From: JBNKVT01 sp050299335
GTDB taxonomy: Bacteria > Pseudomonadota > Alphaproteobacteria > Rhodobacterales > Rhodobacteraceae
Length of the DNA: 64,000 bases
Reading direction: 5' to 3'
Assembly: GCA_050299335.1 (NCBI GenBank)
Contig: JBNKVT010000008.1
Coordinates: forward strand, 172,726-236,725
In this document: positions 25,598 through 34,241 of the stretch, piece after piece
How the letters are laid out: each line of letters opens with the position of its first letter
Position numbering within the stretch: the stretch's first letter is position 1
Notes under the pieces: model-generated
Databases searched by the model: none
The model's input: only the letters and a program-made list of their open reading frames with translations
What the model was told of the DNA's origin: nothing
Made by a program: the position numbers and the translations under genes

Positions 25598-26458
25598 TCA
25601 TGCCGCGTCCTCCGCCAGTTGCGCACCGCGATAGCCATCGGCCCGGCGGCGCTCGCAGTAATCCGTATCCGAACAGACGAACATCCGCCCGCCCTCGTCG
25701 TCGGTGATCACCTCGTCGAGATAGCTGTCCTCCGCCCCGCAGAGCCCGCACGGGTGCGGCGCCTTCGACGGATCGAACGGGTGGTCCTCGAAATCGAGGC
25801 TGACCACCTTCGTGTAGGGCGGCAGCGCGTAGATGCGCTGTTCGCGCCCCGCACCGAACAACTGGATCGCCGCCATCTCCATCTTCGGATTGTCGAATTT
25901 CGGGATCGGCGACGGGTCCATCACGTAGCGGTCCTCGATCTTCACCGGATAGGCGTAGGCGGTGGCGATATGGCCGTGGCGCGAGATATCCTCGTAGAGC
26001 TTCACATGCATCAGCCCGTATTCTTCCAGGCTGTGCATCTTGCGGGTCTCGGTCTCGCGCGGTTCAAGGAAGCGCAGGGGTTCGGGGATCGGGACCTGGT
26101 AGACGAGGATCTGGTCTTCGGTCAGCGGTTCCTCGGGGATGCGGTGGCGGGTCTGGATGACGGTCGCCTCGGCGGTGGCGGTTGTCGTCGCCACCCCGGC
26201 GGTCTTCTCGAAGAAGCTGCGGATCGAGACGGCATTGGTCGTGTCATCCGCCCCCTGGTCGATGACCTTGAACGTGTCGTCGGGGGTCAGGGTCGCGGCA
26301 CTGACCTGCACACCGCCGGTGCCCCAGCCATAGGGCATCGGCATCTCGCGGGAGGCGAAAGGCACCTGGTAGCCGGGGACCGCGAGACCCTTGAGGATGG
26401 CGCGGCGGATCATCCGCTTGGTTTGTTCGTCGAGATAGGCGAAGTTGTAGTCGGTCAT
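25598..26458 (-). CDS. phnJ: PhnJ, C-P lyase catalytic subunit (radical SAM)
   Basis: 286 residues from the ATG at 26458. PhnJ cleaves the C-P bond of ribose 1-methylphosphonate 5-phosphate, releasing methane from methylphosphonate. The Cys spacing near the C-terminus is C-x2-C-x21-C-x5-C (HPCGLCGAE and later FVCSDTDYC), as expected for the iron-sulfur cluster and the catalytic Cys. All four Cys are present, so the enzyme looks functional. The start overlaps the phnI stop (ATGA). Confidence 0.97.
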   Translation of the reverse strand: MTDYNFAYLDEQTKRMIRRAILKGLAVPGYQVPFASREMPMPYGWGTGGVQVSAATLTPDDTFKVIDQGADDTTNAVSIRSFFEKTAGVATTTATAEATVIQTRHRIPEEPLTEDQILVYQVPIPEPLRFLEPRETETRKMHSLEEYGLMHVKLYEDISRHGHIATAYAYPVKIEDRYVMDPSPIPKFDNPKMEMAAIQLFGAGREQRIYALPPYTKVVSLDFEDHPFDPSKAPHPCGLCGAEDSYLDEVITDDEGGRMFVCSDTDYCERRRADGYRGAQLAEDAA

Positions 26459-27543
26459 TCCGCCGCCTCCTGCACAGCCCCGGCCCCCGCCTCGCGGCGC
26501 AGTTTGCGGATCAGTTCCAGTTCGGACTGGAAGTCCACGTAATGGGGCAGCTTGATGTGTTCGAGGAACCCCGTCGCCTGGATATTGTCGCCGTGATACA
26601 GCACGAATTCCGCGTCCTGCGCCGGGGCGCCGACGAAATCCTCGCCGAGTTCCTGCCAGCGCAGCGCCCGGTCGACCAACGCCATCGAGATCGCCTTGCG
26701 TTCGGTCTGGCCGAAGACGAGGCCATAGCCGCGGGTGAATTGCGGCGGTTCGGTCTTCGAGCCCTTGAACTGGTTCACCGTCTCGCATTCGGTGACGGTG
26801 ATCTCGCCGATCTCGATGGCAAAGCCCAGTTCCGGGATCTCCATCTCGACCGCCACCGCGCCGATCCTGAGTTCGCCGACAAAGGCGTGGTTGCGGGCGT
26901 AGCCGCGCTGGGTCGAATAGGCCATGCCAAGGGTGAAGCCCTCGTCGGCGCGGGTCAGGGCCTGAAGGCGGAGCGGGCGTTCGGCGGGCAGTTCCAGCGG
27001 CTCGCGGGTCAGGTCGGGGGGTGGGGTGTCGTCGACCGTCGCCTCCTCGATCAGGCCCTCGCGGTTGAGGAAACCGGTAACATGCGGGATCGGGCCATCG
27101 GCGGCGGGCGCGGCGGGGGCCTCGGGCAGCTCGCCATCGGCGGCGAGTTTGAAGTCCAGGAGGCGGTGCGTGTAGTCGAAGGTCGGGCCGAGCACCTGAC
27201 CGCCGGGGAGGTCCTTGAAGGTGGCCGAGATGCGACGGTCGCAGGTCATCGCGGCGGTGTCGATAGGGATCGAGGCGCCGAAGCGCGGCAGGGTGGTGCG
27301 GTAGGCGCGGATCAGGAAGATCGCCTCGATCAGGTCGCCGCGCGCCTGCTTGATCGCCAGCGCCGCGAGGTCGGGATCGTAGAGCGAGCCTTCCGCCATC
27401 ACCCGGTTGACGGCGAGGCCGAGCTGTTCGCGGATCTGGGCGACACTCAGCTCGGCCACGGAAGGATCGCCGCGCCGTTCCTCGGCCAGCCAGGCATGGG
27501 CATTCTCGATGGCGCGTTCGCCGCCCTTGACCGCGACATACAT
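26455..27543 (-). CDS. phnI: PhnI, C-P lyase core subunit (nucleosidase)
   Basis: 362 residues. PhnI, with PhnG, PhnH and PhnL, replaces adenine of ATP by the phosphonate to form the 5-triphosphate intermediate. Recognisable segments are MYVAVKGGERAIENAHAWLA at the start, GYARNHAFVGELRIG, and PHYVDFQSELELIRKL near the end. The start overlaps the phnH stop by one base. Length is normal. Confidence 0.95.
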   Translation of the reverse strand: MYVAVKGGERAIENAHAWLAEERRGDPSVAELSVAQIREQLGLAVNRVMAEGSLYDPDLAALAIKQARGDLIEAIFLIRAYRTTLPRFGASIPIDTAAMTCDRRISATFKDLPGGQVLGPTFDYTHRLLDFKLAADGELPEAPAAPAADGPIPHVTGFLNREGLIEEATVDDTPPPDLTREPLELPAERPLRLQALTRADEGFTLGMAYSTQRGYARNHAFVGELRIGAVAVEMEIPELGFAIEIGEITVTECETVNQFKGSKTEPPQFTRGYGLVFGQTERKAISMALVDRALRWQELGEDFVGAPAQDAEFVLYHGDNIQATGFLEHIKLPHYVDFQSELELIRKLRREAGAGAVQEAAE

Positions 27544-28106
27544 CAGCCGATCCTCGTCGAACGGGGCAGTGCCGCGAGGCGGTCGCCACAGGTGAAGTAG
27601 AAATCGAGGCCCAAAGGGAAACGCGCCGCATTGGCGGCCAGTGCCACCGGATCAGGCAGCGACAGGGCGGCCTCGGTGCGGATGCCGGGGCCGGTGAGGC
27701 GGGTGCCATTGGCCTCCAGCCGGTCGCAGGCGACGATCAGCGTGGTCGAGCGATCGGGATACTCGGGCGTGCCGATCGGATACGCCGAGAGCGGCATCAG
27801 GTCGTCCCAGGTGCCGAAGGCGAACATCGCCTTCGCGGGGCCGGTCAGGGGGGCGCCGCTGTGGAAGGCGATCCAGTCGCGGGAGGCGGGGGTGTCCATC
27901 GCCCCGGCCAGGTAGACCGGCGTATCGGGGTCGGTGAGGGTCAGCATCAGCGTGCCCGCCGCGACCGACAGCGGCGCGGGCGGGGTGGTGCCGGAGACGG
28001 TCTCGATCCGGCCCGGTCTCGCCATGGCGTTCATCAGGGCGCGGAAGGCGTGGGCCGCCTCGCGCGGCGCATCGGAGAACCCGCCTTCGAGAGTGCTGGC
28101 GTCCAT
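27543..28106 (-). CDS. phnH: PhnH, C-P lyase core subunit
   Basis: 187 residues from the ATG at 28106. It includes the typical PhnH segments GGFSDAPREAAHAFRALMNA and ARPGRIETV near the N-terminus and AARFPLGLDFYFTCGDRLAA at the C-terminus. It is a structural subunit of the PhnGHIJ core. One-base overlaps with phnG and phnI mark tight translational coupling. Confidence 0.94.
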   Translation of the reverse strand: MDASTLEGGFSDAPREAAHAFRALMNAMARPGRIETVSGTTPPAPLSVAAGTLMLTLTDPDTPVYLAGAMDTPASRDWIAFHSGAPLTGPAKAMFAFGTWDDLMPLSAYPIGTPEYPDRSTTLIVACDRLEANGTRLTGPGIRTEAALSLPDPVALAANAARFPLGLDFYFTCGDRLAALPRSTRIG

Positions 28107-28552
28107 CAATCCTCTCCCCTGACCATGGTGAAGAACTCGACCTTCGTCGCCGCGGCCTTGTCGGCGCGGGTGCGGCGGCGGGCGGTTTCCTCGGCGCGGA
28201 GCGGGGCGAGGATCGCCGTTTCGACGTCGTCTGCGGCCCCGGTCTGCATCAGCGCGTCGATGATCGCGGCGGCCTCGGCATCGGCCTTGCGGCGGCCCTG
28301 GACATGGCCGTGGCCGACCGTGCCGCAATCCAGTTTCAGCGTGCAGCGCGTCACCGTCATTTCTCCGAGATTGAACGCCGCCCCTGTGCCCCCGGCCCGG
28401 CCGCGCACCATGACGCTGCCGATCTCGGGCGCGCGGAGAGGGACGGCCTCGCGGGAGAGGCCCGCAGCCGCCAGCAGACCGGCGGCGCGGCCTTCCGGGG
28501 CGCGGGCGAGGAGGCCCATCCAGGCCTTGCGGGCTGCGTTCGGGTCGGTCAT
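28106..28552 (-). CDS. phnG: PhnG, C-P lyase core subunit
   Basis: 148 residues from the ATG at 28552 (MTDPNAARKAWMGLLARAP). The sequence GTVGHGHVQGRRKADAEAAA is the conserved PhnG core. It begins the phnGHIJ group. The 112-base region upstream, before the hexapeptide transferase stop at 28665, contains a likely regulator site and a new promoter, so the catabolic genes may be transcribed separately from the transporter genes. Confidence 0.94.
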   Translation of the reverse strand: MTDPNAARKAWMGLLARAPEGRAAGLLAAAGLSREAVPLRAPEIGSVMVRGRAGGTGAAFNLGEMTVTRCTLKLDCGTVGHGHVQGRRKADAEAAAIIDALMQTGAADDVETAILAPLRAEETARRRTRADKAAATKVEFFTMVRGED

Positions 28553-28571
28553 GTAGACAACTCCGAGATAT

Positions 28572-28598
28572 TCTATACAACTAGACATATTATACACG
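28572..28598 (-). promoter_or_regulatory. Candidate regulator site upstream of phnG (PhnF-like)
   Basis: On the minus strand the AT-rich stretch holds related half-sites: TGTATAA, TGTCTAG and TGTATAG, the last two forming TCTA-N6-TAGA. PhnF-type GntR/HutC repressors of phn operons bind sites of this general TNGTCTAGACNA character. No phnF gene is present in this window, so the assignment rests on position and sequence only. Confidence 0.4.
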
Positions 28599-28664
28599 AG
28601 TGGTCCGGGAATGCCCATGAAAATTTGATGACATCGGCCTGGGTGTCTGAAGACGCCGCCGCGA

Positions 28665-29282
28665 TCAGCCGCCGTGTTTTTCGAGGAAGGCTTCGGCGCG
28701 AAGCTGGCGGAAGTCTTCCAGCGCCTCGCGCAGCCGCTCGTGCGGCCAGTCCCACCAGGCCAGAGCGATCAGCCGCTCGGCGATCGGCTCGGGTTGGCGC
28801 AGGCGCAGCAGTTTCGCCGGGGTCCCGGCAACGATCGTATAGGGTGCCACATCCTTCGTCACCACGGCCCCCGCCGCCACAACGGCGCCGTCGCCCACCC
28901 TCACCTCCGGCTTGACCATCGCGCCGTGGCCGATCCAGGTGTCATGGCCGATATGGGCCGTCCGCGCCGCCCGCCGGGTAAAGAACGCTTCGTCACGCTC
29001 CACATCGTCCCAGTAGAGGGGCGAGCGGTAGAGGAAATGGTGCAGCGAGGCGGTGTCCAGCGGGTGATCGGTCGCGCCGATCCTCGAATGCGCGGCGATA
29101 TTGGCGAATTTGCCGATCCGGGCATTGGCGATGTCGGCGTAGCGGTCGCAGTAGGAATAATCGCCGAACTCGGCGTTGATTACCCGCGAGCTGCGCCCTA
29201 TCTCGACATAGCGCCCGAAACGCGCGTCGACGATCTCGCAATCGGGATGGATGACCGGCTCGTCCGGCTTCAGACGCGCCAT
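28665..29282 (-). CDS. Phosphonate-cluster hexapeptide-repeat transferase (DapH/LpxA fold)
   Basis: 205 residues from the ATG at 29282. Left-handed beta-helix repeats are visible (for example VINAEFGDYSYCDRYADIAN, ARIGKFANIAAHSRIG, then DTWIGHGAMVKPEVRVGDGA, VVAAGAVVTKDVAPYTIVAG). These are xenobiotic-acetyltransferase-like trimeric proteins often found in phn operons; acetylation of an aminophosphonate is the usual guess, by analogy with PhnO, which is not seen here. It follows phnE with a one-base overlap. Confidence 0.85.
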   Translation of the reverse strand: MARLKPDEPVIHPDCEIVDARFGRYVEIGRSSRVINAEFGDYSYCDRYADIANARIGKFANIAAHSRIGATDHPLDTASLHHFLYRSPLYWDDVERDEAFFTRRAARTAHIGHDTWIGHGAMVKPEVRVGDGAVVAAGAVVTKDVAPYTIVAGTPAKLLRLRQPEPIAERLIALAWWDWPHERLREALEDFRQLRAEAFLEKHGG

Positions 29283-30595
29283 CAGGCTGCGTTGCCCGCG
29301 ATCAGGCGCCGCCTCAGCCAGCCTGAGACCCAGTCCATGAAGATCACCATCAGGATGATGAGGACAATGTAATAGGCGACCTCTTCCCAGTCCTTCTGGG
29401 TCTGGATCGCCTGGGTGATCAACAACCCGATTCCACCCCCGGTTATCGCGCCGATGATCGTGGCACTGCGGGTGTTGCTTTCGAGGAAATAGAGGATCTG
29501 GCTGAGCAGCACCGGCACCACCTGGGGGATCACCCCGAAACGGTAGCGCTGCAGGGGCTTGGCGCCGGTCGAGGACACGCCTTCGATCTGCTTGCCGTCG
29601 ACGTTTTCCAGCGCCTCGGAAAAGATCTTGCCGAAAGTGCCGGTGTCGGTGACGAGGATTGCCAGCGCCCCGGTCATCGGGCCGGGACCGAAGGCGCGGG
29701 ACAGGACGATGGTCCAGATCAGCGCATCGACCCCGCGCACGAAGTCGAAGACCCGGCGCATGGCGAAGCGAATGGCCATGAACGGGGCGAAGCGCTTGGC
29801 GGCGAGGAAGGCCAGCGGCAGGGCGATCATCGCGCCGCCGAAGGTGCCGAGAAAGGCCATAAGGATGGTCTCGCCGATGGCCCAGACGACGTCTCCGTGC
29901 CGCCACATCGGGTTGTGCCAGAAATCCTCCCACGCGCCAGCGACGTTGTCGCGGTTGGGGTCGATCTGCTCGCCGAAGAGGATGTCGGAAACACCATGCT
30001 CGTAATAGGGGCTGTCGAGGGTGAAGAAGAACAGCTCCCAGCCGGCGAAATAGTTGAAGATCTCGGTCTTCGAGCGGGTGATCGTGACCCGGCCTTCCGG
30101 GGTGGAGATAGCGACGCGGTTGCGGCTGGCGTTGATCCAGTCGGGAGGGGTGTCCCCGAGATTGGTGACGACTTTCGTGCCGTCGAACTGCGCCTCGATC
30201 AGCCCGTATCCCGGCACCTCGATTTCCGTCGCGTTGCCGGGCAGAAGCCGAACCAGATAGCCGCCTCCAAGATCGACCACCGTCGTCTCGCCCACGGTCA
30301 CCCAGTCGGGATGGGTGCCGTCGGGATAGCGGCCCTTGCGCTCGCCCTCGATGGCATAGTCGATGCTGCCGTCGCCGTGGCTGCGCGTCACGTGAACCTT
30401 GTAGCTGACCATGTCCGAGGCCAGCGTCATCGCGTTGCCGGGCTGGGCGCGGTCGACGAGGCCGCCGATGTCGAAGGCGAAGAAGACGTAGACGAAATAG
30501 GCAAGGATCACCGCAGGCACCGCGAAGGCGGTCAGGCGTTTGCGGCGGATGAGGCCGGAGGCGCGGGTCTCTATCGAAAGCGTCGCGTCGGTCAT
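29282..30595 (-). CDS. phnE: PhnE-type phosphonate ABC permease with large periplasmic insert
   Basis: 437 residues from the ATG at 30595. One N-terminal membrane helix (about 21-43) is followed by about 180 residues of soluble sequence (residues 45-225) and then the usual PhnE membrane core starting near WRHGDVVWAIGETILMAFLG. The coupling motif EALENVDGKQIEGVSSTGAK is present. PhnE is normally near 270-290 residues, so the excess is the loop between helix 1 and the core, which should lie in the periplasm. It pairs with the second, standard-length PhnE. Start overlaps the preceding phnE stop (30592-30595). Confidence 0.9.
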   Translation of the reverse strand: MTDATLSIETRASGLIRRKRLTAFAVPAVILAYFVYVFFAFDIGGLVDRAQPGNAMTLASDMVSYKVHVTRSHGDGSIDYAIEGERKGRYPDGTHPDWVTVGETTVVDLGGGYLVRLLPGNATEIEVPGYGLIEAQFDGTKVVTNLGDTPPDWINASRNRVAISTPEGRVTITRSKTEIFNYFAGWELFFFTLDSPYYEHGVSDILFGEQIDPNRDNVAGAWEDFWHNPMWRHGDVVWAIGETILMAFLGTFGGAMIALPLAFLAAKRFAPFMAIRFAMRRVFDFVRGVDALIWTIVLSRAFGPGPMTGALAILVTDTGTFGKIFSEALENVDGKQIEGVSSTGAKPLQRYRFGVIPQVVPVLLSQILYFLESNTRSATIIGAITGGGIGLLITQAIQTQKDWEEVAYYIVLIILMVIFMDWVSGWLRRRLIAGNAA

Positions 30596-31464
30596 GCGCC
30601 CTGCCCCTCGGTCAGTCGGTTGCGGTAGCGGCTCGACAGCTGGTCGAAAAAGACGATGGTCCCGAACAGCAGGATGAAGATCGCTGCTGCCTCGTCGAAC
30701 CGCCCCGGCCCCCACGCCATCGAGTTCTTCAGCTCGTACCCGATCCCGCCCGCGCCGACGAAGCCGAGGATGGCCGAGGCGCGGATATTGATCTCGAAGC
30801 GCAGCAACGCGTAGCTGAGGAAGTTGGGCGCCACCTGCGGCACGATGCCCAGAAGGATGCGCTGCGACCAGTTCGCCCCGGTCGATTGCAGGCCCTCGAC
30901 GGGCTTCAGGTCGGCGTTCTCGGCGACTTCGGAGAACAGTTTGCCGATGGCGCCGCCCGTGTGGATGGCGATGGCGATGACCGCCGGGACCGGGCCGCTG
31001 CCGAGGACGAAGATCAGCATCAGCGCGATGACGATCTCGGGCACCGCGCGCATGATGTCGGTGACCCGCCGGAAGATTGGGATCAGCCGCGGCCACAGCG
31101 CCAGCCCGCGCGTGCCGTGCATGGCGAAGCCGAACCCGGCCAGCACGCCCAGCAGCGTCGAGACGGCGGCGATGTTGACGGTTTCGATCAGGGCCGGAAG
31201 GTATTTCCACATCAGCCCCGGCAAGTCCGGCAGATGCGCCCAGGCCTCGCTGAGCACGGCGGCCGGGTAGTCGCCGACATTGTGGATCCCGTCCCAGAAG
31301 CCGCCGGCGTTCCGTCCGTCGGCGACCATGAAGCCCGAGACCATCAGCACGACGAAGATCAAGAGCGTCAGGCCGCCATAAAGCCGCTTTCGCCGCACCA
31401 TTTCGAGATAGGAGGCCTGAACGCCGCTCACCGACGACTGGCCTCCGAGAGTGATATCCGCCAT
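30592..31464 (-). CDS. phnE: PhnE-type phosphonate ABC permease
   Basis: 290 residues, standard-length PhnE with about six membrane helices. The ATPase-contact segment reads EVAENADLKPVEGLQSTGAN. With the longer PhnE downstream it forms a heterodimeric pore; two-permease phosphonate transporters are common in alphaproteobacteria. It begins 66 bases after the phnD stop; the gap contains a strong hairpin. Confidence 0.94.
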   Translation of the reverse strand: MADITLGGQSSVSGVQASYLEMVRRKRLYGGLTLLIFVVLMVSGFMVADGRNAGGFWDGIHNVGDYPAAVLSEAWAHLPDLPGLMWKYLPALIETVNIAAVSTLLGVLAGFGFAMHGTRGLALWPRLIPIFRRVTDIMRAVPEIVIALMLIFVLGSGPVPAVIAIAIHTGGAIGKLFSEVAENADLKPVEGLQSTGANWSQRILLGIVPQVAPNFLSYALLRFEINIRASAILGFVGAGGIGYELKNSMAWGPGRFDEAAAIFILLFGTIVFFDQLSSRYRNRLTEGQGA

Positions 31465-31485
31465 GTCCGCCCCGGCAAATAAAGC

Positions 31486-31511
31486 GCGGGCCCTCCGGTT
31501 GGAGAGCCCGC
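31486..31511 (-). terminator. Hairpin between phnD and phnE
   Basis: On the minus strand GCGGGCTCTCC pairs with GGAGGGCCCGC (one G-U) across a 4-base loop. It lies about 20 bases after the phnD stop. As with the other binding-protein genes in the window, it probably stabilises or partly terminates the mRNA so that the binding protein is made in excess. Confidence 0.7.
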
Positions 31512-31529
31512 TTCACGTCAGTCCGTCGA

Positions 31530-32435
31530 TCAGCTGCCCGTCGCCTTGCGGGCTTCGATGATCGACAGGTACAGGTCATGGGTGACCGGCTGGAAGCCCA
31601 GCGTGTCGCCCGCGGCCACGCCATAAGCGCAGTCGGGATCGGCTTCGTAGAGGTCGTCGACGAGAAGCGTCATCTTGGCCTTCACGTCCTCGGGCAGCGC
31701 CTTGCGCACGACCACCGGGCCTTCGGGGATGACGTTGGATTTCCAGATCTCGACCATCTCGTTCATATCGACGAGACCGGAATCGACGGCTTTCCGAAGC
31801 GCGCCCGAGTTGTAGCCGTCCTCCCAGTTGCCCTGGCCGTCGGCCCAGGTCACGCCGCCGTCGATATCGCCGTTGAACACCGCGACGATGGTCTGCTCGT
31901 GGCCGCCGGTGAACTTGACCTCGCCGAAATAATCGCCCGATTCCATCGAGGCGCCGGTCACCTGCGGAATTTCGATGGACGGGATCAGGTAGCCCGAGGT
32001 CGAGTTCGGATCGCCGAAGCCGAAGACCTTGCCCTTGAGATCCTCAAGCGAGGTAATGCCCGAGTCCTTCCGGGCGAACCCGATGGAATGATAGCCGATC
32101 GAGCCGTCGAGGTTGACCTTCACCAGCACCGGCTCGACCGCTTCGGGGTCCTGCAGGTAGGTGGCGGCATAGGAGGACGCGCCGAGCCAGGCCATATCCA
32201 GCGTGCCGCCCAGAAGGCCCTGGATCACGCCGTTATAGTCGGCGGGCGCGAACAGTTTCACCGGCACGCCGAGGGCCTGTTCGGTGTAGTCGCCGAGGCA
32301 GGCATAGGCGTTCATCCGGTCCTGGGCGTTTTCGCCGCCGAGGATGCCGATGCGGAATTCCTCGATCTCCTGGGCCTGGACGGCCGGGGCCAGGGCGGTG
32401 GTGGCCGCCAGTGCGAGGGCAAGAGTGCGTTTCAT
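31530..32435 (-). CDS. phnD: PhnD, phosphonate ABC transporter periplasmic binding protein
   Basis: 301 residues from the ATG at 32435. The signal peptide is MKRTLALALAATTALAPAVQ with cleavage after QAQ. The mature protein has EFRIGILGGENAQDR, LLGGTLDMAWLGASSYA, and FGFGDPNSTSGYLIP, which are characteristic of PhnD. It binds phosphonates in the periplasm. An upstream in-frame ATG (32534) would place a poor N-terminal extension and is rejected. Confidence 0.95.
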   Translation of the reverse strand: MKRTLALALAATTALAPAVQAQEIEEFRIGILGGENAQDRMNAYACLGDYTEQALGVPVKLFAPADYNGVIQGLLGGTLDMAWLGASSYAATYLQDPEAVEPVLVKVNLDGSIGYHSIGFARKDSGITSLEDLKGKVFGFGDPNSTSGYLIPSIEIPQVTGASMESGDYFGEVKFTGGHEQTIVAVFNGDIDGGVTWADGQGNWEDGYNSGALRKAVDSGLVDMNEMVEIWKSNVIPEGPVVVRKALPEDVKAKMTLLVDDLYEADPDCAYGVAAGDTLGFQPVTHDLYLSIIEARKATGS

Positions 32436-32490
32436 TTTCGTCTCCGTTTGAGGCGCGGAGGACCCGCGCTTTTCCTGGGTTGAGGCCGCC

Positions 32491-33309
32491 TCAGGCATGA
32501 ATTTCGGCGGCACGCTCCGGTGCGGCGCGGTCAAGGGCGCCGATTTCGGTCGAGGTGGCGGCTTCGGAAAACCCGGCCCCCGCGCCGTAGATGTCGCGCG
32601 CCACCCCGGTAGTCAGCTGCGCGGGCGACCCGTCGAAGACGATCCGCCCGTCGCGCATCCCGATCACCCGGTCGCAATAGCGTCGTGCGGTGTCGAGCGT
32701 GTGCAGGTTCGCGATGATGATCCGCCCGTCTTCCTCGTGGATGCGCCTCAACGCCTCCATGACGATCTGGGCGTTCATCGGATCGAGCGAGGCGATGGGC
32801 TCGTCCGCGAGGATGATCTTCGGGTCCTGCATCAGCGCACGCGCGATGGCCACCCGCTGCTGCTGCCCGCCCGACAGCGCCTCGGCCCGTTTCGGCGCCT
32901 GCTCGGCGATGCCCAGCCTGTCCAGGATCGAGATCGCGCGGTGGATGTCGTCCGTGGGATAGATGTTGAACATCGTCGCCAGCGTCGAGCGGCTGTTGAG
33001 CGTCCCGTGCAGGACGTTCGAGACCACATCCATGCGCGGCACCAGGTTGAACTGCTGGAAGATCATCGCGCATCGGGCCTGCCAGGCGCGCAGGGCTGAC
33101 CCCTTCAGCCCGGTGACTGGCACGCCTTCGAACAGGACGCGTCCGGTGCTTTGCGGCGTCAGCCCGTTCAACATCCGAAGCAAGGTGGATTTCCCTGCCC
33201 CCGACTTGCCGATGATCCCGATCATCGCGGGTCTGCCGACAGCGAAGGTCGCGCGGTCGACGGCGGTCTTGGGCCCGAAATGCCTCGTCAGTGCTTCGAT
33301 TATAAACAT
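32491..33309 (-). CDS. phnC: PhnC, phosphonate ABC transporter ATPase
   Basis: 272 residues. Walker A GKSGAGKST, signature LSGGQQQRVAIARAL, Walker B IILADEPIASLDP. It energises phosphonate uptake with PhnD and the PhnE pair. It is the first gene of the minus-strand phn cluster, so the main promoter should lie in 33310-33420. No clear PhoB-type direct repeat was found there. Confidence 0.95.
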   Translation of the reverse strand: MFIIEALTRHFGPKTAVDRATFAVGRPAMIGIIGKSGAGKSTLLRMLNGLTPQSTGRVLFEGVPVTGLKGSALRAWQARCAMIFQQFNLVPRMDVVSNVLHGTLNSRSTLATMFNIYPTDDIHRAISILDRLGIAEQAPKRAEALSGGQQQRVAIARALMQDPKIILADEPIASLDPMNAQIVMEALRRIHEEDGRIIIANLHTLDTARRYCDRVIGMRDGRIVFDGSPAQLTTGVARDIYGAGAGFSEAATSTEIGALDRAAPERAAEIHA

Positions 33310-33696
33310 CCGACCCTCACACAGATTGCAGGCTGGATATTCGTGGAGGAAGACGCCTGGTTAACAGTTTCACGAAGTTTTTGTTACGACAGCTTGCGCA
33401 GATCATGACCCATGCGCCCACCCGCGCGCTTCCGCCACCCATGATCCGGGGCCACATCGGCATTTCGTCCGAGGACGGCAGCTTTCGTTTTCTGTCCGGT
33501 TTGCATCGGCAGGATGCCGTTGGTCTTGAGTAGTACCGTCCCTTCGGCCACGGCGCGTCGGATCAGGGCGCGGTTGCGCGGCGCATCGGCGGAGGGTCGA
33601 GCGCAGCGAGGCAGCGCTGATTGCGATGCGGGATCATGACATCTCGCAGCGCCGGGTCCAGCCGGCCTGTCGGTTTCGATTCGAAGACGGTCCGGC

Positions 33697-33903
33697 GTGA
33701 ACGCCCGCCGGATACGCGATGAACTCCTGAATGAGGAGGAATTCGACAGGCTGGGAGAAGCGCGAAGGAAACTGGCGCTCTGGCGCTATGATTACAACAA
33801 TGTCAGGCCGCACGCATCGCTCGGCACCAAGCACCTGCGGAAGCGCGCCGGACGCTTGAGCAATTTGAGCGCTCCGCGACCTGCGCGTTTGATCGAAATA
33901 TAG
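33697..33903 (+). pseudogene. IS3-family transposase (OrfB) C-terminal remnant
   Basis: 68 codons. The segment NARRIRDELLNEEEFDRLGE followed by ARRKLALWRYDYNNVRPHAS matches the end of IS3-type integrase-like transposases, including the final catalytic Glu region and the NVRPHASLG motif. The catalytic DDE core upstream is missing; the bases before 33690 do not continue the frame recognisably. It is an inactive remnant, close to two copies of the intergenic repeat. The remaining part of 33310-33690 shows nothing I can name. Confidence 0.75.
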
Positions 33904-33940
33904 TTCGGGACGCACATCCGTCAGCCGCGCGGCAACCTGA

Positions 33941-34012
33941 GACGCATATGCTTCGCAAACGCTGCCTCGCGGGTTGGAATGAATGCGTGAATCCGATTAG
34001 GCACGGGACGTT
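33941..34012. repeat. Intergenic palindromic repeat, partial copy C
   Basis: Diverged right part of the repeat family (GACGCATATGCTTCGCAAAC, then GGAATGAATGCGTGAATCCG). It directly precedes the full copy at 34014, so two units are in tandem. Confidence 0.6.
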
Positions 34013-34013
34013 C

Positions 34014-34128
34014 TATAGCATTTTGCGCCAAATCGAATTCATTCCAAACCGCGAACGCATTTGCTACGCAAACGCTGTCTCGCGGATCGGAATGAATAAG
34101 TGAATCCGGTCAGGCGCAAAGCGCTCTA
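34014..34128. repeat. Intergenic imperfect palindromic repeat, copy B
   Basis: Full-length copy: TATAGCATTTTGCGCCAAAT, GGAATGAATAAGTGAATCC and the terminal GGCGCAAAGCGCTCTA. The left 32 bases are identical to copy A at 13705. The two ends are imperfect inverted repeats of each other (TAGC..TTTGCGCC against GGCGCAAAGCGCTCTA). Confidence 0.75.
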
Positions 34129-34241
34129 AATTGAATGATTTCAGTCGTTTAAGATTCACCAGAGTGGTCACACTTGGAGGAGATCATGCCCTGGACTGAA
34201 GTCACTTGCGCCGACCATGACCGAGGGACCGGCCTTTCCGT

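Noticed and set aside
25598..27709. A 700-codon frame reading through phnI into phnJ
   Set aside because: The N-terminal part is phnI read in the wrong frame. PhnJ starts at the ATG at 26458 overlapping the phnI stop.
28665..29933. A longer minus-strand frame that would fuse the hexapeptide transferase to sequence inside phnE
   Set aside because: The upstream part is an out-of-frame reading of phnE; the transferase has its own ATG at 29282 and normal length.
33361..33420. A PhoB-type Pho box upstream of phnC
   Set aside because: Two ACAG motifs occur on the plus strand, but 25 bases apart instead of the 11 or 22 expected for Pho half-sites, and the second half is poor.
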